Source: Chryseobacterium gleum (lineage in GTDB: Bacteria; Bacteroidota; Bacteroidia; Flavobacteriales_D; Sanyastnellaceae). From it: 64,000 bases of DNA. The notes below the pieces were generated by a model. It ran no database searches, had not been told where the DNA came from, and saw only the letters and a program-made list of their open reading frames with translations. The stretch spans positions 30,582 to 94,581 of the forward strand of contig CAMCVP010000009.1 of the NCBI GenBank assembly GCA_945881835.1. Direction: 5' to 3'. This document shows, piece after piece, positions 35,287-43,951 of the stretch (position 1 is its first letter; every line of letters starts with the position of its first letter). Position numbers and translations under genes: made by a program.

Positions 35287-35445
35287 AACGTAGTTCCAAT
35301 TATGAAATAGGTATTACGAAGTAGGAATAAAATCTTCGATTTTCCAATAACGAAGTTCCCATTACGTAGTAGGAATAAAATCTTCGATTTTCCAATTACG
35401 TAGTTCACGTAACTTCGTTGCGCATTGAACTTTTCAATGAACGTG
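35287..35445. repeat. Mini-hairpin array with 5-nt CCAAT/GGAAT linkers (copy 2)
   Basis: Ten units in order: AAC-GTA-GTT, TAT-GAA-ATA, TAC-GAA-GTA, AAAATC-TTC-GATTTT, AAC-GAA-GTT, TAC-GTA-GTA, AAAATC-TTC-GATTTT again, TAC-GTA-GTT (one mismatch), AAC-TTC-GTT, and CATTGAA-CTT-TTCAATG (35423-35439). Linkers are five bases each up to 35410 (CCAAT, GGTAT, GGAAT, CCAAT, CCCAT, GGAAT, CCAAT, CACGT). Nine of ten loops are GNA on one strand. The array ends just before the VWA gene. Confidence 0.9.
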
Positions 35446-35470
35446 ATGTTATTCCTTAAATTCCTTTTGC

Positions 35471-36580
35471 ATGCAAAAGTCTGGTTATGTTTTTAAGCCG
35501 TTTGAAGAACCCAATCTTTCTCCGTTCGAGAGACTGTTCGATGTGTTCAGTGAACTCATTACGCATACCTCCGGAGATGTAGATGAGGCGCTGGAATGGT
35601 TGCGAGAAATAGATAAGGAATATACGCTTACAACCGACGAGTATACCATGGAAGATTTCGTGGAAGACTTGAAGAAGAAGGGGTATTTGAAGGAAGAGAT
35701 TCTTCCAGATGGAAAAGGTCAAATGGCCATTACAGCCAAGACTGAACGCGTGCTTCGGAAGAATGCCATGGATCAGATTTTCGGGAAAATTCGCAAAAGC
35801 GGTGCGGGAAATCACAAGAGCAAGAAAAGCGGACAAGGCGATGAAGCAACAGGAGAATTCCGAAGTTTTCAATTCGGAGATTCATTCGAAAATATTTCAG
35901 TGACCGAAAGTTTGAAGAACGCGCAAATCAACAACGGTGTCGGCGACTTCAAACTAACCGAACAAGATTTGGTGGTGGAAGACACCCATCACAAGTCGCA
36001 GATGAGCACCGTGCTCATGATTGACATTAGTCACAGCATGATTCTATACGGAGAAGACCGTATCACTCCCGCGAAGAAAGTGGCTATGGCATTGGCAGAA
36101 CTCATCACGACTTCCTATCCGAAAGACACCCTCGATGTAATTGTCTTCGGCGACGATGCCTGGCCTATAAAAATAGCAGACTTGCCTTATTTAAACGTAG
36201 GTCCTTATCACACGAACACCGTTGCCGGTCTCGAGTTGGCCATGGACATTCTTCGAAGAAAGAAGAATACAAACAAACAGATCTTCATGATCACGGATGG
36301 AAAGCCCAGTTGCCTTCGCTTGCCAGACGGACAATATTACAAGAACAGCAATGGCCTCGACGAACACATTGTAGAACGCTGCTATACCATGGCGGCGCAG
36401 GCTCGCAAGATGCACATTCCAATTACCACATTCATGATTGCGCAAGATCCTTATCTGCAATCGTTCGTAGAAGAGTTCACGCGTTCGAACAAAGGCAAAG
36501 CATTTTATACAGGGTTGAAAGGATTGGGTGAAATGATCTTTCACGATTACGAAACGAATAGAAAAAAACGAATTAACTAA
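35471..36580 (+). CDS. VWA-domain protein paired with an AAA+ ATPase (ChlD-like)
   Basis: 369 residues. The N-terminal half is helical and charged (FERLFDVFSELITHTSGDVDEALEWL). The VWA domain begins near residue 180 with a complete MIDAS motif MIDISHSM (DxSxS), followed by KVAMALAELI, DTLDVIVFGDDAWPI and QIFMITDGKPSC with the MIDAS Asp. It sits five bases before an AAA+ gene of the magnesium-chelatase type. Such pairs act like ChlD/ChlI or MoxR/VWA modules that insert metals or remodel partner proteins; no tetrapyrrole or cobalamin gene is near, so the client is unknown. Confidence 0.84.
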   Translation: MQKSGYVFKPFEEPNLSPFERLFDVFSELITHTSGDVDEALEWLREIDKEYTLTTDEYTMEDFVEDLKKKGYLKEEILPDGKGQMAITAKTERVLRKNAMDQIFGKIRKSGAGNHKSKKSGQGDEATGEFRSFQFGDSFENISVTESLKNAQINNGVGDFKLTEQDLVVEDTHHKSQMSTVLMIDISHSMILYGEDRITPAKKVAMALAELITTSYPKDTLDVIVFGDDAWPIKIADLPYLNVGPYHTNTVAGLELAMDILRRKKNTNKQIFMITDGKPSCLRLPDGQYYKNSNGLDEHIVERCYTMAAQARKMHIPITTFMIAQDPYLQSFVEEFTRSNKGKAFYTGLKGLGEMIFHDYETNRKKRIN

Positions 36581-36584
36581 ACGA

Positions 36585-38045
36585 ATGAATACTTCGATCA
36601 ACACATTTGGCGCATTGAAAGCGTCGGGATATATTTCAAAAAGCATTAAGAATGAGTTGCGCGACAACCTCATTGTATCTATTCAAGCTGGAAAGGAAAC
36701 CTTCCCAGGGATGCACGGATACGAGCAAACGGTTATTCCACAATTGGAACGCGCCATCTTGTCGAAGCACAACATTAACTTGTTGGGTCTTCGCGGACAA
36801 GGGAAGACGCGCATTGCGCGCTTGATGATTAACTTGCTCGACGAGTATATTCCCGTTGTAGCTGGAAGTGAAATGAACGACGATCCGTTTCATCCGATCA
36901 GCCGCTATGCGCGTGATCTCATGGAAGAGAAGGGAGATGAGACGCCAATTACCTGGCTTCATCGCTCGGATCGTTTCTTCGAAAAGTTGGCAACACCCGA
37001 TGTGACCATTGCCGATTTAATTGGAGACATTGATCCGATTAAAGCTGCGAACTTGAAATTGAGTTATGCCGACGAGCGCGTGATTCATTTCGGAATGATA
37101 CCTAGAGCGAACCGTTGTCTTTTCGTGATTAACGAATTGCCCGATTTGCAAGCGCGTATCCAAGTAGCGCTCTTCAATATTTTAGAGGAAGGAGATGTGC
37201 AGATTCGTGGATTTAAGTTGAGACTTCCGTTGGATTTGCAATTTGTTTTTACCGCGAATCCGGAAGACTACACCAATCGTGGAAGCATTGTCACTCCGCT
37301 GAAAGACCGCATTGGCTCTCAGATTTTGACGCATTATTCAGCCGATATTCAAACTGCGAAGAAAATCACGAAGCAAGAATCAGAAAAGCTGGAAGATCGT
37401 TTGTGCGCTGTTCACGTTCCTGAATTGGCGCGTGATATTCTCGAGCAAATTGCTTTCGAAGCAAGACAAAGTGAATACATCGATCACAAGAGTGGTGTAA
37501 GTGCGCGTATGAGTATTACGGCATTTGAAAATTTAATCAGCACTGCTGAACGTCGTGCATTAATGAACGGTGAAACGAAAACATCTGTTCGCTTCAGCGA
37601 TCTTATGGGTATGATTCCTTCCATAACTGGAAAGGTAGAATTGGTTTACGAAGGCGAACAAGAAGGAACGGCATTCGTCGCGAATCACTTGATAGCTGAA
37701 GCAACCAAGACCTTGTTCGTTCAATATTTCCCGAAGATTGAAAAACTGAAAAAGCAGAATCAAGAAACTCCGTACGATGAAATCATCAACTGGTTTTTCG
37801 AAGCCGATGCCTTTGAACTCACCGACGAATCGAATGAAGAGACCTATGTAAAAGCACTTCTTTCCGTTGAACCGCTCGTGATTTTGTTAAACAAGTATCA
37901 ACCGAAGGTTGCAACCATCGACGTTCCCTTCCTTATGGAATTCGTGTTGTGGGCGTTGGTCGAATTCAAACAACTATCGAAACACCGCACTGCGGGAGGG
38001 ACGGCGTTTAATGATTCGTTTAATAACTACATTAAAGGTTTATAA
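36585..38045 (+). CDS. AAA+ ATPase, magnesium-chelatase ChlI-like
   Basis: 486 residues. Walker A GLRGQGKT near residue 70; the Walker B region reads CLFVINELPDL, with Asn where Asp is usual but the Glu kept; then QVALFNILEEGDVQIRG and the sensor/arginine-finger region FTANPEDYTNRGSIVTPLKDRIGS. This INELPDL form recurs, as far as I remember, in Mg-chelatase-like proteins of other phyla, so it is probably a family trait. The C-terminal helical part includes YIDHKSGVSARMSITAFENL. Works with the VWA protein just upstream. Its stop codon lies inside a small hairpin (AAGGTT-TAT-AACCTT). Confidence 0.85.
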   Translation: MNTSINTFGALKASGYISKSIKNELRDNLIVSIQAGKETFPGMHGYEQTVIPQLERAILSKHNINLLGLRGQGKTRIARLMINLLDEYIPVVAGSEMNDDPFHPISRYARDLMEEKGDETPITWLHRSDRFFEKLATPDVTIADLIGDIDPIKAANLKLSYADERVIHFGMIPRANRCLFVINELPDLQARIQVALFNILEEGDVQIRGFKLRLPLDLQFVFTANPEDYTNRGSIVTPLKDRIGSQILTHYSADIQTAKKITKQESEKLEDRLCAVHVPELARDILEQIAFEARQSEYIDHKSGVSARMSITAFENLISTAERRALMNGETKTSVRFSDLMGMIPSITGKVELVYEGEQEGTAFVANHLIAEATKTLFVQYFPKIEKLKKQNQETPYDEIINWFFEADAFELTDESNEETYVKALLSVEPLVILLNKYQPKVATIDVPFLMEFVLWALVEFKQLSKHRTAGGTAFNDSFNNYIKGL

Positions 38046-38141
38046 CCTTCTTCGAAGGATGACGCAACGTAGTTGCGATGACACACTTTGTGTGATGACC
38101 TTCTTCGAAGGATGACAACTTCGTTGACGACCGCACCGCGG
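38046..38141. repeat. Array of six mini-hairpins with ATGA linker (copy 2)
   Basis: Units: CCTTC-TTC-GAAGG (38046-38058), CGCAAC-GTA-GTTGCG (38063-38077), CACAC-TTT-GTGTG, CCTTC-TTC-GAAGG again, CAAC-TTC-GTTG, CCGC-ACC-GCGG. Linkers are ATGA four times and ACGA once. It fills the whole 98-bp gap between the convergent AAA+ and carB genes. The second unit shares its 6-bp stem with the first unit of the recG array but has loop GTA instead of GGA. Confidence 0.92.
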
Positions 38142-38143
38142 TA

Positions 38144-40960
38144 TTATTTCGAAAGGTAAAGATTCCGTTCCGAAAAAATCTGTCTGAAAAACGGATCCTT
38201 TAGGTCTTTGATGAATCGAATGGCTTCGCCAGTTGATTTCATTTCCGGACCGAGTTCTTTGTTTACTTCAGGGAATTTCTCGTAACTGAATACAGGAATC
38301 TTAATTGCGTATCCGTTGCGTTTCGGTTGGAAGTTGATGTCCTTCACTTTCACTTCACCTAACATAACTTTCGTAGCGTAGTTCACATACGGTTCGTCGT
38401 AGGCTTTCGCAATGAATGGCACCGTGCGCGATGCACGCGGATTCGCTTCAATGATATAGACAACGTCGTCTTTAATGGCGAACTGAATGTTAATCAATCC
38501 TACCGTTCCAAGCGCAACAGCAATCTTCTTCGTGTGCTCTTCAATCTGCGTCATGACAAGGTCGCCCAAGTTATACGGAGGAAGCACACCGTACGAGTCG
38601 CCGCTATGGATTCCAGCAGGCTCAATGTGTTGCATAATACCAATGATGTAAACATCTTCTCCGTCACAGATTGCATCTGCTTCCGCTTCAATAGCGCCTT
38701 CCAAGAAGTGGTCTAACAAAATCTGATTGTCCGGCATGTCGCGAAGAATGTTCACCACGTGCTGCTCCAATTCGTGCTCGTTAATCACGATCTTCATCTT
38801 TTGTCCACCCAATACATAGCTCGGACGAACCAACAACGGGAAGCCTAAGTCTTTCGATAATTCAATGGCTTGCTCGGCGTTTTCCACGACTCCGAATTTC
38901 GGATACGGGATGTTGTTTTCCTTCAAACAATTTGAAAAACGACCTCTGTCTTCGGCCAAATCTAAGGCGTCGAAAGAGGTTCCTAATATTTTAATTCCGT
39001 AACGTTGTAATTTTTCCGCAAGCTTCAAAGCAGTCTGTCCGCCAAGCTGAACAATTACTCCCACGGGGTTTTCATGACGAATGATGTCGTAGATGTGTTC
39101 CCAGAAAACAGGTTCAAAATACAACTTGTCTGCAGTGTCGAAATCGGTTGATACGGTTTCCGGATTGCAGTTGATCATGATGGTTTCGTATCCGCATTCT
39201 TTCGCTGCAAGCACACCGTGCACGCAGGAGTAGTCGAACTCGATACCTTGACCAATGCGGTTCGGGCCGCTTCCCAATACAATTACTTTTTTATTTTCAG
39301 AACGAACACTTTCGTTCTCGTATTCAAAGGTGCTGTAGTAATACGGAGTCTTCGCTTCGAACTCGGCTGCACAGGTATCTACCAATTTGTACACACGCTG
39401 AATGCCCATCTCGTCGCGCTTCGTGTAGACTTCGCTTTCCAAGCATTTCAAGAGATGCGCAATCTGTCTGTCTGCATATCCTTTTTGTTTCGCTTCGAAC
39501 AACAATTCTTTCGGAATGGAAGCGAGGGTGTGCTTTTCAATAACACGTTCCAACTGAAGCAACTCTTCAATTTGTTTCAAGAACCACAAGTCGATTCGTG
39601 TTTTTTCTTGAATGGTTTTGAAGGGTATTCCCAATTTAATGGCGTCGTAAATATGGAAAATACGATTCCAACTTGGGTGCTCCAACGAGTCTAATATTTC
39701 TTGCTGATCGCGAAGTTCTTTTCCGTCGGCACCTAATCCGTTTCTGTTGATTTCTAATGATTGACAAGCCTTTTGAAGGGCTTCTTGGAATGTTCTTCCA
39801 ATACCCATTACTTCTCCAACACTCTTCATTTGCAAACCTAACTCGCGATTGCATCCAGGGAACTTGTCGAAGTTCCAACGTGGGATTTTTACAATTACGT
39901 AATCCAAGGTTGGTTCGAATAACGCCGAGGTGCTCTTGGTAATTTGATTTTGAAGTTCGTCGAGGTGATAACCAATGGCTAGTTTCGAAGCAATTTTGGC
40001 AATTGGATATCCCGTTGCTTTCGATGCTAATGCTGAAGAGCGCGATACACGCGGATTAATTTCGATGGCAATAATGTCTTCGTTTGCATCTGGAGAAACC
40101 GCGAATTGCACGTTACATCCGCCTGCGAAATTTCCAATGGCGCGCATCATTCGAATGGCCATGTCGCGCATCTTTTGGAAGGTCGTATCGCTTAAAGTCA
40201 TAGCCGGAGCAACAGTGATACTGTCTCCCGTATGAATTCCAATTGGATCGAAGTTTTCAATACTACAGATGATTACCACGTTGTCGTTGGCATCGCGAAG
40301 CAACTCGAGTTCGTATTCCTTCCAACCCATCAAGGCTTTGTCAATCATGACTTCATGAATAGGGGAAAGGTGCAGTCCGCGTGTGAGTAGTCGGTCGAAG
40401 TCGGCTTGGTTGTATACAAGGCTAGCGCCTGAACCACCGAGTGTGTATGAAGGGCGAATGCAAAGAGGGAATCCGAATTGCTGTGCTATTTCTTTTCCTT
40501 CAAGGAAAGACTTCGCAGTTAACTGAGGCGCCATAGGCACGCCTATTTCAATCATTAAATCGCGAAACGCCTCGCGGTTTTCAGTGATCTCAATGGCTTT
40601 TGTATCTACACCCACCATGCGAACGCCGTATTGTTCCCACATGCCGCTTTCTTCGCACTGAATGGCGAGGTTCAAGGCAGTTTGTCCACCCATGGTTGGA
40701 AGAACAACGTCGATCTTATGATTTTTGAGTATGGTCTCAATGCTTGCCGGTTCGAGGGGAAGGAGGTAAACATTGTCTGCAACCACCTTGTCTGTCATGA
40801 TGGTTGCGGGGTTGCTATTGATGAGGGTTACTTCGATGCCTTCTTCACGCAACGAGCGCGCAGCTTGGCTTCCAGAGTAATCAAATTCACATGCTTGTCC
40901 GATAACGATAGGTCCTGAACCGATAATAAGGACCGACTTAATGCTTTTGTCTTTAGGCAT
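38144..40960 (-). CDS. carB: Carbamoyl-phosphate synthase large subunit without the allosteric domain
   Basis: 938 residues. Makes carbamoyl phosphate for pyrimidine and arginine synthesis. Two ATP-grasp synthase halves are present: first half KSVLIIGSGPIVIGQACEFDYSG, IRPSYTLGGSGASLVYN, EINPRVSRSSALASKATGYPIA; second half VIVLGSGPNRIGQGIEFDYSCV, VRPSYVLGGQKM, IEANPRASRTVPFIAKA. The E. coli protein is about 1073 residues with a C-terminal MGS-like regulatory domain; here the chain stops after the second half (PFFRQIFSERNLYLSK). I recall Flavobacteria having similar lengths. carA is not in the window. Confidence 0.95.
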   Translation of the reverse strand: MPKDKSIKSVLIIGSGPIVIGQACEFDYSGSQAARSLREEGIEVTLINSNPATIMTDKVVADNVYLLPLEPASIETILKNHKIDVVLPTMGGQTALNLAIQCEESGMWEQYGVRMVGVDTKAIEITENREAFRDLMIEIGVPMAPQLTAKSFLEGKEIAQQFGFPLCIRPSYTLGGSGASLVYNQADFDRLLTRGLHLSPIHEVMIDKALMGWKEYELELLRDANDNVVIICSIENFDPIGIHTGDSITVAPAMTLSDTTFQKMRDMAIRMMRAIGNFAGGCNVQFAVSPDANEDIIAIEINPRVSRSSALASKATGYPIAKIASKLAIGYHLDELQNQITKSTSALFEPTLDYVIVKIPRWNFDKFPGCNRELGLQMKSVGEVMGIGRTFQEALQKACQSLEINRNGLGADGKELRDQQEILDSLEHPSWNRIFHIYDAIKLGIPFKTIQEKTRIDLWFLKQIEELLQLERVIEKHTLASIPKELLFEAKQKGYADRQIAHLLKCLESEVYTKRDEMGIQRVYKLVDTCAAEFEAKTPYYYSTFEYENESVRSENKKVIVLGSGPNRIGQGIEFDYSCVHGVLAAKECGYETIMINCNPETVSTDFDTADKLYFEPVFWEHIYDIIRHENPVGVIVQLGGQTALKLAEKLQRYGIKILGTSFDALDLAEDRGRFSNCLKENNIPYPKFGVVENAEQAIELSKDLGFPLLVRPSYVLGGQKMKIVINEHELEQHVVNILRDMPDNQILLDHFLEGAIEAEADAICDGEDVYIIGIMQHIEPAGIHSGDSYGVLPPYNLGDLVMTQIEEHTKKIAVALGTVGLINIQFAIKDDVVYIIEANPRASRTVPFIAKAYDEPYVNYATKVMLGEVKVKDINFQPKRNGYAIKIPVFSYEKFPEVNKELGPEMKSTGEAIRFIKDLKDPFFRQIFSERNLYLSK

Positions 40961-41076
40961 TTTTTTTTTATCTCACTTCGTAGGATGAAGTAAGGCGCGT
41001 TTTTCTAATACGTCAGCGAAATTACAACCTTAAACCGTTATGGTGCAAGTAGAGATTTTAACAGTTGTTGACAACG

Positions 41077-41877
41077 TCACATCAACCGATGTCCCTTCTC
41101 TACAATCTCCCACCGCACAAAGGTTAGATTCGATGTAAGTCTTCGCAATTTATCTCCGTGCTTCCAAGGAATCACCACATCATATTTCCCGAAAATAAAT
41201 TCAGTTGGAATAGTATTCTGCTCAATCGATTGCGCAATTAACTTCATTTTAGGATAGCATTTTCGGTAGCCCATCCAAACATCGAAAACCTGCTCGCGCA
41301 TTGCACGCTCGTGCATGTAGAATTCAACGAAACGAAACAACTTAACAGGAAGTAATTTCAAATTTTTCAAGAGACGCGCTAAGTGAATAACGATGCTTCC
41401 GTTTTTCTTCAATCCATTTGCTATACTTCTTCCCAATAAAGTTCCAACCGTAAAGGCATAGAGCTTGTTTCGCGTTAGTCCGTCGCTGGCTAAAAACTTT
41501 GCAGATGAAATATTACGGCCGCTTTCCTGAATGAGCATAAGCCCCAGCCTACCGCCCATACTGTATGAAAGAAGCCTGCATTTTTCAACGCCGTAATGAT
41601 TTAGAATAGAATGAAATTGCGCCACCCAAGCGTCAGCAGAAAGTCCTTCTTTTAATTCTTTCGGGGTGAAGGAATCACTTCCTTCGTGAGACCAAAATCC
41701 AATGGCAACCATGCGCTCATTGTCTTTCAATTCATGCGCAAAGGTTTCGAAGTCTTCCGGGTTGCGTCCGAATCCATGAAGGCAAAGAACCAGTTCAGTA
41801 GGTTCTTCCAACTTAGACCATTCAACAACTTTGAACGATTTGTTTTGAAAGGAAAGAGAATGCGTCTTTTTCTTCAT
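41077..41877 (-). CDS. Alpha/beta-hydrolase
   Basis: 266 residues from the ATG at 41877 (a TTG at 41910 would add 11). Fold features: oxyanion loop LVLCLHGFGRNPEDF, nucleophile elbow LSYSMGGRLGL (Ser in SYSMG), acidic-residue region FIFGKYDVVIPW (Asp) and a late His in VEKGHRL. A cap of about 90 residues lies between (GLTRNKLYAFTVGTLLGRSIANG). Enzyme of unknown substrate. Situated after the SOUL gene on the same strand. Confidence 0.83.
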   Translation of the reverse strand: MKKKTHSLSFQNKSFKVVEWSKLEEPTELVLCLHGFGRNPEDFETFAHELKDNERMVAIGFWSHEGSDSFTPKELKEGLSADAWVAQFHSILNHYGVEKCRLLSYSMGGRLGLMLIQESGRNISSAKFLASDGLTRNKLYAFTVGTLLGRSIANGLKKNGSIVIHLARLLKNLKLLPVKLFRFVEFYMHERAMREQVFDVWMGYRKCYPKMKLIAQSIEQNTIPTEFIFGKYDVVIPWKHGDKLRRLTSNLTFVRWEIVEKGHRLM

Positions 41878-41916
41878 GATTGTTTCGAACCACGAAGGTA
41901 TTTCATTCAAAAGATA

Positions 41917-42516
41917 TTAGCGAACAATTTCAATCACCACCTCATTGCGTCTGCCCACGAGTTGGTATGGAGGATTGTATCCCAAGAACTTAAAATTACC
42001 CTTGGTTTTTATTCCTTTTGAATTCAAGTAATTCAGAAGTTCTTGTTTGTGTTTCTCACGATCAGTGTCGTCTGCAAACCCGCCAAAGCGAATGGCTGCC
42101 ATCACTTGTTCTTCCGTCTTCGATAAGATAACCTGACTGTTATTCGGCTTTGGAAGATTGTTCATGTCGTAGCCTTCAGGCATTACAAAACTCATGGAAG
42201 ATAGACTGTCGTTAATATCCATTAGAACGGGTGCGGTCATGGCAATCTGCGTCTCGCTCTCATTTCCACCAAAAATATATCCGGCCAATGCACGAAATCC
42301 TGGACTCGCCATTTCGTCGTATGAATTTGCCTTCGACTGCACTGTTGCTAACGTAGCAGAAGGATACAAGCGTATTTCGATATCTCCATCTTTTTCAAGA
42401 ACGGTATACGGTTGCTCTTTGGTTTTGCTTGTAGACATATAGACGAAAGATTGGAACAGTATGAACACTATTGCAATTGCAAGCAGGATGTAGCCCATGA
42501 TTTTTTTGCGTTTCAT
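41917..42516 (-). CDS. SOUL-family heme-binding-like protein, membrane anchored
   Basis: 199 residues from the ATG at 42516 (a TTG at 42552 is possible). One TM segment near the N-terminus (MGYILLAIAIVFILFQSFVY), then a SOUL domain: YTVLEKDGDIEIRLYPSATLATV, FRALAGYIFGGNESETQIAMTAPVLMD, MSFVMPEGYDMNNLPKP and a C-terminal FKFLGYNPPYQLVGRRNEVVIEI. SOUL proteins bind heme or related ligands; the role in bacteria is unclear. It lies 43 bases after the TolC gene, on the same strand as the export operon. Confidence 0.87.
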   Translation of the reverse strand: MKRKKIMGYILLAIAIVFILFQSFVYMSTSKTKEQPYTVLEKDGDIEIRLYPSATLATVQSKANSYDEMASPGFRALAGYIFGGNESETQIAMTAPVLMDINDSLSSMSFVMPEGYDMNNLPKPNNSQVILSKTEEQVMAAIRFGGFADDTDREKHKQELLNYLNSKGIKTKGNFKFLGYNPPYQLVGRRNEVVIEIVR

Positions 42517-42559
42517 AACAATATAAAACCAACGGCGAGTCTTATTGTTCAAGTGAGGA

Positions 42560-43951
42560 TTAATTCAAGAAGTTTAATACCCACAAGGTACTCTGATCTA
42601 TCCTAACTTGTTGAACTTTTCGGTCGAGTTCCAACGCCTTGATGGCATTCTCGAAATAAGTGTTCTCGCGCTGATTCACGATGAACAAAGTGCTTTCTCC
42701 GTTGAAGAGTTTGCTGTTTTCAGCTTGAAGCAATCGCTTGTACAATCCGGCGTTGCTCTCTGCAAGCTCTTGTTGTGAAAGCGTGTTGGTGTATGCATTT
42801 TCCAACGCCAACGTTTTTTGTTCAAGCTGATTTCTTTTCCATTCAATATTCAAATTGTTCTCTTCAATCTTAATGCGTTGAACTTTTAAATCTCCGCGCG
42901 CTTCGCGAAGAAACAAGGGCATAGAAAATTCCGCACCCCATTTGTAATTGTTGGTGGAAAAATAGGAGGGAAGTCCTTCGCTTAAATCTTTGTTCAAGAA
43001 ATGATATTCCACATTCAATTTCGGCTTCAACTTCTCTACCTTCCATTTCTCTTCAATGCGAAGCGATTCTCCTTTGTTCGCATAGAGCGCTAACTCTGGA
43101 TGTGTTTCCAGTAAAGGGAAAAGTGAACTTCCATATCTGAAAGGTGCTAATTCATTTTTGAAATTGGAAGAGGGAGAAATGGTTTCATTCAAAATTGCGA
43201 CTCTGTTTTCGTCGCGAGATTCGAGAAAAGAAACCAAGGCAATGCGCGATTTTATCACCTCTAATTTCGATTCTTGAAATTGAAGCAAGCGGTTTTGATT
43301 TTGCACGTAGGCTTCCAATGTGTCCATGGCTGAACGATCTCCGCCTAGGTAGCGCGATCTCACCGCAAAAAAACGACGTTCACTGGTTGAAACGAGCGAG
43401 TCTATGATGTTGTTTTTCTGAACGGCGTAATACCAATCGGAATAAAGGAGTACGCTTTGCGAAAGCAATTCGTTCAAGGCCAACTGTTGTTCTAGATTTC
43501 CCGCTTCCAACAACACTTCAGCTCTCTTTTTTGCCATACGACGTTCGTCAATGACTAACCCTTTGATTAATGGCAATGATACACCGAGAGAAAGTAATCC
43601 GGCGTTAGACGTGTAGTCTGCTGGATTAACGTAACTGCCTGAATTCACATCGAAATGTCCAACCAATCCTATTGCATAAGGTGTGTTGTAAGAAAGCGAC
43701 GTCTCAGAGATCGAGTAATATTCGGTTCCTTTAAAAAATTTGTTTTTGAATTTGCTTTCCAAAAGAGGGTCGAATAATCCTTTCACTTGCAAGTATTGCG
43801 CGTTACGCATTTGCGGATTAAGTTTCGCTTTTTGAGCAAGCGGATGTTCTTCCAACACCCAATTTAAATATTCGGTAAGCGTTAACTCTTGCGAAGAAAC
43901 GCGCGATGAAAGAAGAGCGAAGAGGAGGAATGGAAAGATTAGTTTTTTCAT
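42560..43951 (-). CDS. TolC-family outer-membrane efflux protein
   Basis: 463 residues. Signal peptide ending near LLSSRVSSQ. The two helical halves of the TolC/OEP family are seen: LTEYLNWVLEEHPLAQKAKLNPQM and a long coiled coil with ENNLNIEWKRNQLEQKTLALENAYTN and ITERxN-like NQRENTYFENAIKALELDRK. Forms the outer-membrane channel of a tripartite system. The ATG overlaps the HlyD stop by four bases (ATGA). With HlyD and the ABC-like protein it makes a type I-like exporter operon. Confidence 0.88.
   Translation of the reverse strand: MKKLIFPFLLFALLSSRVSSQELTLTEYLNWVLEEHPLAQKAKLNPQMRNAQYLQVKGLFDPLLESKFKNKFFKGTEYYSISETSLSYNTPYAIGLVGHFDVNSGSYVNPADYTSNAGLLSLGVSLPLIKGLVIDERRMAKKRAEVLLEAGNLEQQLALNELLSQSVLLYSDWYYAVQKNNIIDSLVSTSERRFFAVRSRYLGGDRSAMDTLEAYVQNQNRLLQFQESKLEVIKSRIALVSFLESRDENRVAILNETISPSSNFKNELAPFRYGSSLFPLLETHPELALYANKGESLRIEEKWKVEKLKPKLNVEYHFLNKDLSEGLPSYFSTNNYKWGAEFSMPLFLREARGDLKVQRIKIEENNLNIEWKRNQLEQKTLALENAYTNTLSQQELAESNAGLYKRLLQAENSKLFNGESTLFIVNQRENTYFENAIKALELDRKVQQVRIDQSTLWVLNFLN

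Noticed and set aside
40961..41076. Pyrimidine-responsive leader or riboswitch upstream of carB
   Set aside because: Only a weak stem (ACTTC/GAAGT) and a small GTTGT/ACAAC inverted repeat are seen, with no known leader or attenuator structure.
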